From Aquanectria penicillioides (Eukaryota > Ascomycota > Sordariomycetes > Hypocreales > Nectriaceae), in contig PYIU01000006.1 in assembly GCA_003415625.1 (NCBI GenBank), positions 992,001 through 1,056,000 of the forward strand: 64,000 nucleotides of DNA. The letters are read 5' to 3'. Below, in pieces: positions 42,708-54,601 of the stretch. The notes beneath the pieces are model-generated. The model was given only the letters and a program-made list of their open reading frames with translations. It did no database searches and was not told the origin of the DNA. The position numbers were made by a program, and so were the translations under genes. The number at the start of each line of letters is the position of its first letter. The stretch's first letter is position 1.

Positions 42708-44599
42708 GTGCGTTATTAACAATAATCCCCCCCCCAGTTGATTTTGGCGGCGGCGGCAGCAGGCGGTCAGTAGCGGGAGCAAATGCGCCGCTGACAAGGT
42801 TAGGGTGGGATGGGATGGAGGGAACGAAGATGGAATGGCTTAAAGAAAAAGACGATGAACCAACATCCCGGATTAGTAGTTGAAAGCTACTACAGGTCCA
42901 TCCAGCGAACCCGGACAAGTTTAATACGAAGTCCGTTCGCTCATCAGAGCACCGACCGACGTGAGAGTAAACTTTGACTGAACAAAAAGGGAAGGACGGC
43001 GCGCCGGCCAACCAGGATTCCAATAGGCGCGGGCTGTTACAGGGCCCTGATACAAGCATTTGTTGCTGCTGCGAAGGCCCGAAACCCAAAACGAGACAGC
43101 AATCTCACAGGCTGAGCTGATGAGCGGCATGAGGCCAAGACAGAGAGTGTGAAGATTTGTGAGCGAGCGAAGGGGGGAGGGGGGCAAGCGAGGGGCATTC
43201 GGATGGTCCGGATGAGGCTGGAGACGGGGGTGGGCGTTAGATGGAGGACGACAATGGGCGTGGATTGGACGAGCCGAGGCTGGACGGGGGTTGTACGTTG
43301 CCCAGCGCCATTGTCACTGGGTTTCCATGAATGGTGCCCGTCTTGGTTTGGGTTTGCGAGCACCTTGGGGGGGTCACAAGGTATTCAAGCAATACACGTT
43401 TGCCAGTTGAAGCCACCATGTGCTGCTGCTGCTGCTACTGCTGTTGTGCCGCGACGCTGGTGGCCGCAAGTCGTTGATAACGTCAGTGACTTTTGGGCAA
43501 TCAGTCACATGGACCATTCATTGTTCCTGGTGGTCTTCTGTCGCTAGACTAAACCCAGCTAACGTTGCGCCCAACTCGGGCTCGAGCCCACGCGACACCG
43601 ATATCTGGTTATCATTATTTTTCACGGCTGGGGTGGCCGGGTCGGTATGGGAGCCGAGAGCCCCAGCACCATCGCAACCCACTTTCAACACGGGTTTACT
43701 TACAGCAGGATTTTGTTTCTTCTTTGTAATATTTAATTTTTAATTTTTCTTTTTTTTTTCCTTCTCCATCTCATCGAACCGTTAGCGTCAATTCTTCGAC
43801 GAATAAACCATCGACCATCGATCTTGGCGTGTGGAGGTTGGAAAAAACTTTGGTGACGTAACGTGTGGGTTTCCATGGCTCGCCTAGCGAGTGAGAAGAC
43901 AAAGGGGCCAAGGAGGGGCATCAGAAGCGGCCACCGCTGAGCCGACCGGTCGACAGGATTGGGGGGGGCAAATGGGGCCATGGAGGAGTCAGATAACCTA
44001 AGATGATGGGCACAGCACAGTGGGAATGTGAGACTGTCGGGGGCTGTGAGACGGATGATGCATCTGGATGAAGCAAGGCCATTCATTCGCTGTTATGGAA
44101 TGGATGATTCCCATATTTTGTCAGCCTGCCGCCTCCCCACTCGCCAGTGCGCCTCTGCCGCCCTGTGCCGACTCAATATGCGGATAGATTGATCTATCCG
44201 CGCTCATCCTGAGGTTTTTTTAAGCGTATATTTCTGCCTGGGCTAATGGTAAGGGCCTCGCTTGGGGGTGGCAGTGAGCGTGCATCTTTTGTTTACGAAA
44301 TACGCGGGAGTTGAGAAAGGCGCGGCAACGGGCGTAGGAGACCAAGTCAACCCGACGCCATTTGTTGGCCTCTTATCCCGTTTGGGCGGCCTGCGGATAG
44401 ACTTGGATTGCCACTGGCTGACTCTGGCCCGTCTGATCCGGACACTGAACAGAGTCGACTTTGCTGGGAGAAGGGGGGTGGAGGAACGGAGTCCGGAGCC
44501 TTGAGTAATGGGTCCGAGTCGGTAATTGCAGATAGGGCGTGTAGTTGACGGGCGGGATTCGAAGGAAAGGCCAAGACAATGCGCACTCACACTAGCAGC

Positions 44600-44622
44600 T
44601 CTTTTTTTTTTTTTTTTTTTTG
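44600..44622. repeat. Poly(T) tract
   Basis: About 20 consecutive T. Similar homopolymers occur at 50029-50052 (A) and 55650-55668 (T), all intergenic. Confidence 0.9.
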
Positions 44623-47157
44623 GTCCCTTCTCTCCGTTTTTCTGGGTGCGCAAAGAAGGTTGAGTTTTGAAATAACTACGGCGCGGGTTGTTGACGGAGC
44701 CGACCATGATCCCACCCGCCCCGTTCCATCCGCGTACAGTAATCCACAGGAGCAAAACAAGGTTTGTTCGTTCCGGGGGGTCGGGGTTTGTGTAGACGCC
44801 GAGAGGCGACGAAGGATCTGTCATCAGTGGCTCTAAGTTAGTACCGTTGCCCAGTGCGTGCATGCATGAATTGCTTCTTTGTATTCTCCGTCGGCGTCGT
44901 CGAGGGACGGGCAATGGCAGGAGATTTCTCTCCACCGGATTGCGGATTTGGTCCATGTCCACAAATCCGCTGGCCGAGGCAAGCCAACAAGCGCGGTTTC
45001 GAAGAAGCTGCTGACTATAGGGAGCTCGCTCGACGAGGCTGCGACCGGAGGCATCGGATGTGGCTGTTGCTCTGGCGAGCTGGTGATTGCCCTTCCATTC
45101 TCCGCGCTGGCACGCGAAGGACGGACCAGATGGTGTCCGTGGATGAGGATGGGCAGGGGGCATCGAGAGTCTAATTAATAGCAAGATTGAGATGCAGTGG
45201 GCAGGTGAACATGTGAGGCCATGTACGGAGCATGCTGGACACGAGGCCTAAACGCCGAAGACAAGGGAGATACAGTTGCAGACATGAAATCAGATGACTG
45301 TAGGAAAACAGCACCATGATCAGCTCTTTTTAGCACGTAGGTAGGTGTTATGGAAAGGAGCGTCGGTCCCTTGATGAGAGATAGCATGGTGACGCCAGAG
45401 TGTCTTCGCCCAGTGTCTTTCACGCTTTGCCTGCAGCGACAGGTTTCAGCGAGCCGTCGACAGGCGACGGGAGGGCTGGGTCAGGGACTCAGAGAACGGG
45501 CGAGGGCGAGAGCGAGAGCGAGAGACTGGGTCTCAGACTGGGTGGTCTTGGCATTGTCTTGTTTGTGTCACGCTTCGTGTGGCCCATGGTGATGATGCTT
45601 CTTGGCATCCATCCTTTGAGTGCGAGCCTGCACATTAGAGGTGACGTCCGCGGTTGCCCAATACGCCGTACAGAACATGTGGCTGCCGGCGGTGGCTTGG
45701 GGCACCCGCAGCCCGACCAACCCCAAACTGGCCACTAACGACGTCTGGTTTCGTGTCAAGCGGCCCTGCTAATCAAATCGGCGCCCCGCAAGCCCTCTTT
45801 CCTCCCAGGGGGACCAAGCAGGCCTGGGCAGGGGGCCCCCCGGCGGCCCCACAGGGTGCCTTCCTTGTCGGGCACGAGAAACGGGTGAAAACGTCACCGC
45901 TGCTCCTAAAAAGCGTGGGTAACGGACGTGCGTATTTTTGTTGTGCATGGGTCAGTGGGTCCAAACGGCAGACCCAGCGGGTGCCAGAAAAAGAACACAC
46001 GGAGAACACGAACCCATTGACGGCTTGGTAGATTAATCCGTGTCTGCCGTAGGTACTATTGCGGGTAGGTCCATGTAGGTGGGTGTATGCACATGCCTTA
46101 TTAGTAACATGAGATGTAGAGAAGAAGGGAGAAGAAGAAAAAAAACACGGATACAGTATTACAGATTGCACATTGTACCCATTACACATTGTCGATGCAG
46201 CCCGAGAGCTTGCACGAACCACAAACTGGGCCATTATCTCCATCTCGCTCCTCTCACGATTCCTGTCACCCTTTCTCTCTCCGTGTATCTGTGTACGTGT
46301 GCTTCCCGCAGCTTCTTCAGTGGACTCGGCCAGGTAGGCAGGCATGTACTGTACGTTGGTTGGTAGGTAGGTATTGAATGCATGCTGTACTGTGTGCGTC
46401 GTCGTCGTCGGTCGGCATCGGTTGCCAAGATGGCGCTCGGAGTTCTACGTACATCCGTTGCATCGTCCCCACCCATCCACATCAAACCACACCATACTAT
46501 GAGTCCATACCCATACCACGCTCCTCGTCCTCTCACGTTCCGCCCTCTCACACCCTCGCGCGCCGAGAAGAAGCATAGGGGGGGGCGGGGGGAAGGGGGG
46601 GGAGTGCCATTGCTAATCCCGATTGCCCATCAGATATTCCCTGGCGCGCGCTCAATACGTGTACCGTACGGTTAGTAGCCCGACGAGATGGAGGCGCCAA
46701 GTCGCAGCAAGTGGTAGATCCCTGTCGCCCTTTTTAGCCCGCCCTGTCCAAGCGAGCCTAGTCCGCTTTCCGGTAGTGGTACGCGCATGCAGTGTCGTGT
46801 GTGTGTTTCTCGATGTCGGAGCTTGACGTCGTTGAAGCTCCGGCTTCCGCTTGGGTACTTGTGCGGACACGCAAGTGTGGGTGGCATTGGCAGGTTTCTT
46901 TCTCTCCCCGGTGCCCCCCAAGGCGTCGCCACCGTACATCTCCAAGAACGAGAGAGTGACAGAAGCCAAGGCGAGGCAAAGAGCCAGGGCAGGGCAAGGC
47001 AAGACCTGGCAGCGTACGGAATAGATACCGACTGTACCATTGTATGTATCTGCTGGCCTCAACCGGGGTTTGTCAACGTGCCATGGACCTTTTTCTAATG
47101 CATCTGTTCATTCACTCCCCTTAATCCCATCCCATCCATCTTCCTTCCTCGCACTCC

Positions 47158-47193
47158 CCCCATCCCCATCCCCATCCCCATCCCCATCCCCAT
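47158..47193. repeat. CCCCAT hexanucleotide array, six units
   Basis: Six perfect CCCCAT units, preceded by an extra C. The minus strand therefore carries six GGGG tracts spaced by two bases, a strong G-quadruplex-type pattern. It lies about 425 nt upstream of the PAP2-family start codon, just outside the pyrimidine-rich core promoter. Confidence 0.95.
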
Positions 47194-47304
47194 CCACACA
47201 TCTCCCATCCAGTCCTGTCCTGTCCTGCCTTGCCCTGTCTATGTCCTGTCGTGTTCCATCCCGCGTCCCCATCTTATCCATCTGCCATTTCCCATCCCCA
47301 TTGT

Positions 47305-47616
47305 TCCCATAAAAGTCTCCCTAGCCTTGGGATCATATTAAAATCATACCTCCCCTCCCACTCCTCCTCTTAGACACCATCATATACCAGTCTCTCCCTC
47401 TTTTTCCTTCTTCCTCCTCCTTTCCTTTTGCTCTCCACCTCCTCTTCGGCTCCGAACCCGAATATCCCCTCCTTCATCCCCCTTCGGCGTTCACGCCTCT
47501 CTTATAATTCAGGTTGCTTCTAATCGCTTCCCAATCCGCAACCTCACCACCCGACACTTTCACATACACACATACCCCTGTCATCACCGAATCTTGATTC
47601 TCATAATACAGCCAAG
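47305..47616 (+). promoter_or_regulatory. Probable core promoter and 5' UTR of the PAP2-family gene
   Basis: A CATAAAAG TATA-like word at about 47309 is followed by CT-rich tracts (47380-47470) of the kind found at fungal transcription starts, then an A/C-rich leader to the ATG at 47617. The start site itself cannot be placed. Confidence 0.35.
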
Positions 47617-49105
47617 ATGCCGATGAGCGCAGTTTTCGAGCCGCTCATCGTGGTGACCCTCCTCTTTGGAGGTGCCTGGTTCAACCGCAACAAGGACTAC
47701 AGCATTTCAAGCGGCAAGTCAAGTTGGGCCGGCAACAACAAGCGATCCGATGATTTGGGTCGTAAGCACTCTAGCGACAGCCTCATGAGCGGCTACAGCT
47801 CTTCATCGCCTTCGCTGTCCGCACATGACCAGCCCACCTTGCGCCGCCGCAAGCTCCAGCTGTTCGGCTACAAGCGCATCGTCACAACCCCCAACACCAT
47901 GGTCTTCAAGGACCGCTATCTCAGCCGCGTCCTCCAGAAATACCCTTTCCTCGCCGAGGTTTGGTACTGGGCTCTCATTTATTGGGTATGGTTATTCTTT
48001 CCCCATCCGTTTTTTTATGACTATTGTGTTTTTTTTTGTTTTTTTTTTATGGAAATCTTGACATTATAGGTCAACATATCATGACCACAAATCCACCCGT
48101 CTGAGACTATTTGCTAACCATCGTCTTTCTCGTGCAGGTTTACCAGGTTGGTCGCGCCATCACTGCGCTCACTCTGGTTGAAGGCACAGTAAATGTCGCT
48201 CGCCGCCATGCTCTCCAGCTTATCCATATCGAGCAGAGCCTCCACATATTCTGGGAGGTCGACTTCCAGAAGTGGTTCCTCGCCCATCCCAACATCCTCC
48301 ACTGGATCAACCGCATCTACTCCTTCATCCACATCCCTGCCACCATTCTCTACCTCGTTATGCTTTACTATCTCACCACGACGCGCAAGCGCCAGCTCGC
48401 CTCTGGCCGCATTCAGTCCGACAACATCGCCGCTGGCCCCGCTCTATACGAGGCTCGCCGACGTACAATGGCCACCTGCAACCTCATCGCCTTCATCGTC
48501 TTCACCCTCTGGCCTTGCATGCCCCCTCGCCTGCTGAGCGACCCCAACTACGATGGCCCTGATGCTGCCGAGGCCAAGAGCTTTGGATTCGTCGACAGCG
48601 TCCACAGCGGCACTGGTGAGAGCAGCGTGTGGACCACTAACAAGTTCTGTAACCAGTATGGTGAGTGCCGTCTTCCGGGAATAGCGCCCGCTCGTACGGG
48701 GAAATGAGAAACGAAACCGACGCTAACCCTCCTCAAACAGCTGCCATGCCCTCGCTGCACTTCGGCTACTCCCTCTTGGTCGGTCTCACCATCGCTACCC
48801 TGCCCATCACTGGCCTCCGCCCCAACTCGTGGAAGCGAATCGCTATCGTTGCCGTCGGGCTGTCCTACCCCACCCTGATCCTCACAGCCATTGTCGCGAC
48901 CGCCAACCACTTCATCCTCGACGCCGTTGCCGGCGCCATGGTATGCACCATTGCCTGGCACGGAAACGGCATCCTCCTCAACCTCTGCATCATCGAGGAC
49001 TACTTCCTGGCCCTGCTCCGCATCCACAAGCCCGTCAACCACACCGATCCCGAGACCGCTGTGGAGCCCGAATTCCAAGCCGGCCTTCTCGGCGAGGAGG
49101 TCTAG
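47617..49105 (+). CDS. PAP2-superfamily integral membrane phosphatase
   Basis: Three exons (47617-47985, 48138-48660, 48741-49105) give 418 residues. Intron 1 is 152 nt and T-rich; intron 2 is 80 nt with a CTAAC branch. A hydrophobic N-terminal segment is followed by a Ser-rich loop, then several membrane helices. Catalytic motifs of the PAP2 fold are visible: AAMPSLHFGYS (motif 2, His) and ATANHFILDAVAGA (motif 3, His and Asp). The WPCMPPRLL segment matches the first motif of the inositol-phosphorylceramide-synthase-like subgroup. Members dephosphorylate or transfer lipid phosphates in ER/Golgi membranes; the substrate here is unknown and it is not obviously Aur1. The frame is intact. Confidence 0.88.
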
Positions 49106-50712
49106 ACTAGACTAGCGCACTGGGAAGCAGAGGAAGAATGAGCAACGTTACCGCACGATGAACATGTTCTGCAAAAAAAGGCGGCCCCGCCCCGTCCGTC
49201 ACTCGTAGGAGGGGGCGGAGTATAGGCTCAATTTTGGTTATTATTTTTTATTCCGGTCTTTATTGCGTGTTGAACTGTTTGGAATTGCGCCCAGCTAGAT
49301 GGGTGCACAAGCACAGGTGTCTTGGGGAGGTTCCATTCCACACAGTTCTGGGTTCCAGCGGCAAAACGGCGCGGTTGATACTTAAACTTTCTCCCTTGAG
49401 CGGGATTGCATTTGATGGGTAATATAGACACGCAAAGGTCAAGGGACTTGTATAAAACAGCCATTTTCTTATTTTTGAACATATAGTCTAGTAGCGAGTT
49501 TAGTCGATCACAACTAATATCCATCCAATCGACTTTGGGCCTACGCACTTCACCACCTGAATTGTTCTTCTCCTGAACTCTATGCTGTGCATGTTGAAAT
49601 CAAAGCCGGACATTGGCCATCATTCGATTCCTTCAACTCGCTCGGAGCCTTTTAGCCGGAGGAACTCAGGCAGAAGAATCAAACTCGTTGTCCGGAAATA
49701 GGGGGGTCAAGTCAGGTTATCGAGCCACGATCCTCGCCGAGCCATTGACAAAAGACGGCCAATCCATCTACAATGCAACCGTGATCCTTGCGCTAACATC
49801 GCAAATCCCAATTTAACTATGCTAAATACAAAACTGGATCAATTAGCTTCTAAAACCGTTGTCTGGCTTGCCGATTTCCCGTAGTAAGGCTGTTTACGCG
49901 GAGCCTACGTAGCCCATGGTAAGCATATAGCAAGGTCTACGTCAGTGTGCCCCTTTGGGTGTATCCCTGTGTATGTGCACCCTGCACTGCAGAGGCCTGG
50001 CTCCTCTTTTTATTTTCGACCCTATTTTTAAAAAAAAAAAAAAAAAAAAAAATTTGGATGGGGACGTGACGACGCTTGGGCCTCCATGTATGTACGCGGC
50101 TTGATTTGAGACATCGTGCAATGATGGGCTAAGATCCACGTGGTTGGAGATGCTCTCGGGGGGGTGTTTTCGTCAACCTCGAAGATTCTGGTGCATTATC
50201 ATCCACGGTCCACATCAATCCCAGGATGTGTCCTCTGCTCTCCACCCTAACAGATCAACCACTCCGGCTTGCTGATTAGATAGCAAGTCTGGGGACACAT
50301 AGATCAGCACGCCGTTGGGGAAACCCACAAAAAGGAAGCCCAATTTTGGGTAGTCTTCTGCACCTCGTTACTTTTACCGTCTTACGCTGCTGACTATGCC
50401 ATGGCTCGCTGCCCCTCCATTCCTCAGCCTCTCTGCCTGAGAGCGGGCTAGCGGTGGCGGTTGTGGCGGGGCAATGTTCGTCATCCATCCAAACGCCTTC
50501 AGGCTGCCACTCACATGGCACCTCTGCAGACACCACCAATTCGTCACGGACAACCACCAGCCAAAACGCCTCGACTGCCTCCGTATCAACCTTGACGCGC
50601 CTCTCCGTCCGTCCGGGGCGCAACTCCGGGATATTTGTATCCTTTTCCTGCGCCGTGCCCTCTTCCGTCCTCACCATCTCTCTCTCCGAATCGCACCCAA
50701 CTGGCCAAAGCC
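49106..50712. other. Intergenic region (1.6 kb), no supported gene
   Basis: Includes an A23 tract at 50029-50052 and, at 50400-50700, overlapping frames on both strands that precede GYP7 and lack motifs. It serves the 3' end of the PAP2 gene and the promoter of GYP7. Confidence 0.45.
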
Positions 50713-53386
50713 ATGCCGTCCGACTCGGATCCCCGCCGCCGCGGTGCCCCGCCATCGCAACGTTCGGCATCGCCCTCCAACAGCTTTTATGCGCTGAGCG
50801 ACGATGAAGAAGGCGGATATAATACCATCACCCACACCGAGACCGGCAGAGGAGTAAAGCTTCTTTTTTCCAAGAGCAAGGTGAGTCTGCTTTTCCCCCC
50901 GCCAACCAGTGCTGAGCTGTCCCTCTATACACTACGTCATGAGCCCACGATGTGATGGAGAACCCGAGGTTGACCACCCACGGCCAGGTCTATGTCCACC
51001 CGACGCCCTCCGCAAAGGACAACATTCCCGGCTACATCGCCCTCCTCCAGCAGCGAGGCCGTCGAAGCGATCGCCCGACCTCTTCCTCCACCTTTGGCGA
51101 TGAAGCGCCATCCATCGCCTCTTCAGACCTGCTCCTGGCATGGGTCCCCGAATCCTCCCTCGGCGACTCGGCCAACATCTACGTAAAGGTCGACCTCTGC
51201 GACGGCGACTCCCTCCGAAGCAGTCATACCTCGTCCCGCCTCCCCCGACCGTCACCACTCATGTCGGCTCCGTTGGCGGCTACGCCTTTGCCATTCCCGT
51301 CAGCGCCGTCTACTCCCTGCTTATCCGGCCTCCGAGTCTGGGCTGGTGGTACGGCTCCGTCATTATCAACTCTCGTGCGGGCGACAGCTTCCCCGCCCTG
51401 TTCTTCCACGACAATGAGTGCCAGAGCACCATTCTTCAAAAGAAGAAGATTGCCCGCGACACTTTTGATCCCTTTGGCGAAGGTGGTCAGATGTTTTGGG
51501 GTGGAGATGAGGTTGTCCGCTGGCTCCGCCGATATGTCAAGGTTGAGAGGTCGGGTGCCGAGCCCAACATCTATCTGATTGAGCCAAGCAAGGAGGATAT
51601 CGAGGCATTCGGCCACAAACTCACCTCGAGCCCTTCGCAGATTGGCCGTCAGGATAGCTCCAGTGGAGTCCGCGGGCGTGTAGGCGCCGGACCAAGTCGC
51701 CCAGACGCCCAAATGGATCCTTTTGTCAAGTTTGTCAAGGAAGCCGGTTGGAACATCATGGAAAAGTTCAGCAAGGTCACCACATTCACCCGAAGAGCAG
51801 CACAGGATTTTGTCGAGAACCCGAATCTGCCCCCTCAAGTCAGAAGGCTGCTGAAGAACCCCGAGGTTCAAACGCTGCAGGATGAGTTTGACAGTGCCCG
51901 CATCTATCTGGCCCGCTGGGCTATGGGCATCCAGGAGCAGAGTGATCGGGACAGGAGGCAGAGGATTTGGTCCGCCCATGATGTCATGGAACTTGAGGAT
52001 ACGGATGTTGGCGAGTTCGAACTCCTTGAAGGTACCAGCGCTTTATCCCTCGAGGAACGTAGGAAGACCTTGACAATGGCTGAGTGGAACACCTTTTTCG
52101 ATCCTCAGACGGGTCGTCTCTCCATCACCATCGATGAGGTCAAGGAGCGCATCTTCCATGGCGGCTTGGACCCCGACGATGGTGTCCGCAAGGAGGCTTG
52201 GCTATTCCTGCTCGGCGTCTACGAATGGTACAGCACGCTGGATGAGAGAAAAGCTCAGATTGCTTCTCTTCGGGACTCATACTACAAGCTCAAGCTGTCA
52301 TGGTGGGAGAGGCTCGATGGAGATGGTGGAGAGGGCGAGACTGGCGAGTGGTGGCGCGAGCAAAAGAATCGAATTGGTAAGTCATATTCGCCAACGTTAA
52401 ACTTGCCTGATAGACTAACACAGACGCTCAGAAAAGGATGTTCATCGAACTGATCGCAACGTCCCAATCTTCCAAGGAGAGGATATCCCCCACCCCGATC
52501 CCAACTCACCCTTTGCCGAGGCGGGTACCAATGTCCACCTTGAGCAGATGAAGGAGATGCTTCTCACCTACAATGAATACAACAAGGATCTCGGCTACGT
52601 CCAGGGCATGTCTGACTTGCTAGCCCCCATCTACGCCGTGATTCAGGACGACGCCGTGGCATTTTGGGGGTTCCAAAAGTTCATGGAACGCATGGAGCGC
52701 AACTTCTTGCGAGACCAGTCGGGTATGCGTAACCAGCTCCTGACGCTCGACCAGCTCGTCCAGTTCATGGACCCGACTCTATGGAACCACCTTGACTCGG
52801 CCGACAGCACAAACTTCTTCTTCTTCTTCCGCATGATTCTCGTGTGGTACAAGCGCGAATTCGTCTGGATGGATGTGCTCCGTCTGTGGGAGGGCCTGTG
52901 GACGGATTACCTCAGCGCCAACTTTCACGTGTTCATCGCCCTGGCCATTTTGGAGAAGCATCGGGATGTGATTATGGAGCACCTAAAGCACTTTGACGAA
53001 GTGCTCAAGTACAGTACGTTGAAACCCGCCGCAAAGTCCTGTTTGTTCGAGCCTGCTAACATGAAATGAAACTAGTCAATGAGCTCTCCAACACCACCGA
53101 CCTCGAGTCGACGCTCATCCGCGCAGAGGCCCTGTTCAAGCGGTTCCAGAGACTCGTCGAGGCCGTCGACAAGAAGCAGAACTTCCCAGCTCCCAGCTCC
53201 CACCAGAAGAAGCCCTCGACGTCTTCCATCACATCAGGCCCCTCCAAATCGCCCGCCAAGGGCAAGGAGGCGGAGCAGAAGCCGAGAGTCATCACCCCGG
53301 AGCTGCGAAAGTTGCTGAGCAAAGAGGTCGAGGTGCTGCCGCGTCAGACTGTGGCGCAAATGGGCGACGGGATGCCTTCGAAATAA
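50713..53386 (+). CDS. gyp7: GYP7-type TBC-domain Rab GTPase-activating protein, one-base break
   Basis: Four exons: 50713-50880, 50988-52376, 52432-53013 and 53076-53386; introns are GT-AG. Exon 1 ends KLLFSKSK and exon 2 opens VYVHPTPSAKDNIPG, as in Gyp7 relatives. Phase is lost at CCC 51211-51213; a fourth C joins LCDGDS to PPKQSYLVPPPP, giving about 816 residues. The N-terminal part is a PH-like RabGAP-binding region. The TBC domain carries both catalytic fingers: EKDVHRTDRNVPIF (arginine finger) and GYVQGMSDLLAPIY (glutamine finger). Gyp7 accelerates GTP hydrolysis by the vacuolar Rab Ypt7, controlling fusion at vacuoles. The C-terminus is polar. Arrangement and motifs make the assignment firm despite the break. 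Confidence 0.93.
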
Positions 53387-53800
53387 GGGATAATCTTTCT
53401 GGCGAGAAGTGCGCCGAAACAACCGTCTTTTGGTTGACAATGTTTCTTCACGTTTGTGTATTTATAGTTGTTGGCGCTCAGGGTTTGGAGTTTGGAGCAC
53501 GGAGTGGTTTGGCTTGTCTGAAACATATGGAGAGCCTTGCTTGCATGGGTTTTACTGAAATATATACATTCTTCTCGTTATAAGAGACGTCCAACATAAA
53601 TAACACCATTGTTACTGTACTGCAAACCCACCATTCTGAACCAGACATTTGTATTACTTCCGGGTATAACGCCATTCTATGGTCCTCGAATCAGCTGGAC
53701 TCAACTAACACGAACGCCGCCGTTGGTAAGAAGGTGTGCAAACAGATAGGCGCCTCCCTTGTCCGAGTCCGTGTTCCCCTTGCTATTATCAATTTCCTGC
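53387..53800. other. Convergent 3' intergenic region
   Basis: About 410 nt between the 3' ends of GYP7 (plus) and MSO1 (minus). AT-rich 53440-53640, consistent with 3' UTRs. Nothing else seen. Confidence 0.5.
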
Positions 53801-54601
53801 TCATCTATATCCTCTCGGTCCACTCGGCAGACCCTGTCTTCGGGAAGGGCGGCCAGAATAATCATCCCCTCCGCCAGACCAAGGAGAATTGGCACTCATC
53901 TGCGGTCTATCATTTCCGCCGCCGTTGTCATACATGCCACCAGGGGCAAAGCGATCTTCGTAGTTTCCGCCGCCGCCGCCACCACCACCACCACCGCCGC
54001 CAGATGCTGCTGGTGGCGCAAAGGGTCCCTGACCAGAACCCTGTTGTGAGGGACTCGTCGTGCGTGAGCCACCCCACAGACGCTGCCGCAGGCGATCCTG
54101 CGCCGAACCTCCGCCAGCTGCGGGAGGAGCAGCCGCAGCCTCGGGCCGGTTGTACGAGTTGCCGGCATTACTGTAACTCGCGCCGCGCGGGCCCGGCAGT
54201 GGTCTGCGCTGGATGTCACCTCCGCCAGGTTGGAGAGAAGCAGGGGTTCTACCGCCAGCCCGCAGGCTTTGAGGTGCCTGGGGCGTCGCAGCAGGGCCGT
54301 TGGAGTCCCAGAGGCTGCTTAGCGCGCCAGCAGGCTGAGGCGCGCCGCTGAGGCCGCCGTATCGGGCACCGACCTGGCTGTTGACGACCATGGGCTGGGG
54401 AGTCGGGGTGGGGGCCTTTGGGTCCGGGGGCAGCCAAGCGGGAAAGGGACGACCCTTCTCGCCGTAGTAGCCACGAAGGACACGGCAGACGTGGGTGTCG
54501 TCATCAGTATCGCCGTCGGCTTCGCCCGCGAGGAGGGTGGAGCGGAGGGATGAGATTTGGGACGAGGTCTTGGTGAGGATGTTGGAGTACCAGGACGACA
54601 T
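53801..54601 (-). CDS. mso1: Mso1-like Sec1-binding protein
   Basis: A 266-codon frame from an ATG at 54601. The first 60 residues (WYSNILTKTSSQISSLRSTL, an acidic DGDTDDDTHVCRVLRGYY block, then GRPFPAWLPPDP) match the Sec1-binding region of fungal Mso1. Mso1 works with the SM protein Sec1 and the exocytic SNARE complex at sites of secretion, and also binds the Rab Sec4. The rest is Gly/Pro/Gln/Asn-rich and disordered, with a glycine tract of about 12 codons (GGN) and Arg-Gly ends. Given homopolymer problems elsewhere, the glycine-rich C-terminal half may be slightly mis-phased or shortened. Confidence 0.85.
   Translation of the reverse strand: MSSWYSNILTKTSSQISSLRSTLLAGEADGDTDDDTHVCRVLRGYYGEKGRPFPAWLPPDPKAPTPTPQPMVVNSQVGARYGGLSGAPQPAGALSSLWDSNGPAATPQAPQSLRAGGRTPASLQPGGGDIQRRPLPGPRGASYSNAGNSYNRPEAAAAPPAAGGGSAQDRLRQRLWGGSRTTSPSQQGSGQGPFAPPAASGGGGGGGGGGGGNYEDRFAPGGMYDNGGGNDRPQMSANSPWSGGGDDYSGRPSRRQGLPSGPRGYR
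53944..54000 (-). repeat. Poly-glycine trinucleotide tract in MSO1
   Basis: CCGCCG and CCACCA units on the plus strand read as consecutive Gly codons on the minus strand. Length variation here would leave the frame intact. Confidence 0.85.

Larger units (their letters stand above)
41869..47616. other. Gene-poor 5.7-kb region with many simple repeats
   Basis: No frame here has a recognisable domain or convincing start. The largest (minus, 44243-45184) starts at a TTG and gains a polylysine run only because it crosses a poly(T) tract. The region carries a CGG run, a C9 run, a T22 tract at 44600-44622, GA-rich and TAGGTA words, and the CCCCAT array near 47160. The last 300 nt are pyrimidine-rich and likely promoter and 5' UTR of the PAP2 gene. 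Long non-coding transcripts or orphan genes with several introns cannot be excluded. Confidence 0.5.

Noticed and set aside
43570..43660. tRNA-like B-box (palindrome GGGCTCGAGCCC) with a TGGTTATCAT word nearby
   Set aside because: The T-arm does not pair correctly and no matching acceptor stem is found on either strand.
44243..45184. Minus-strand 313-codon frame in the gene desert
   Set aside because: It starts at TTG, crosses a poly(T) tract to give polylysine, and has no domain.
11545..53386. Programmed frameshifting or Euplotes-like pervasive shifting
   Set aside because: Breaks share only a mononucleotide run; no slippery heptamer, stop-linked motif or stem-loop pattern recurs. Assembly error is simpler.
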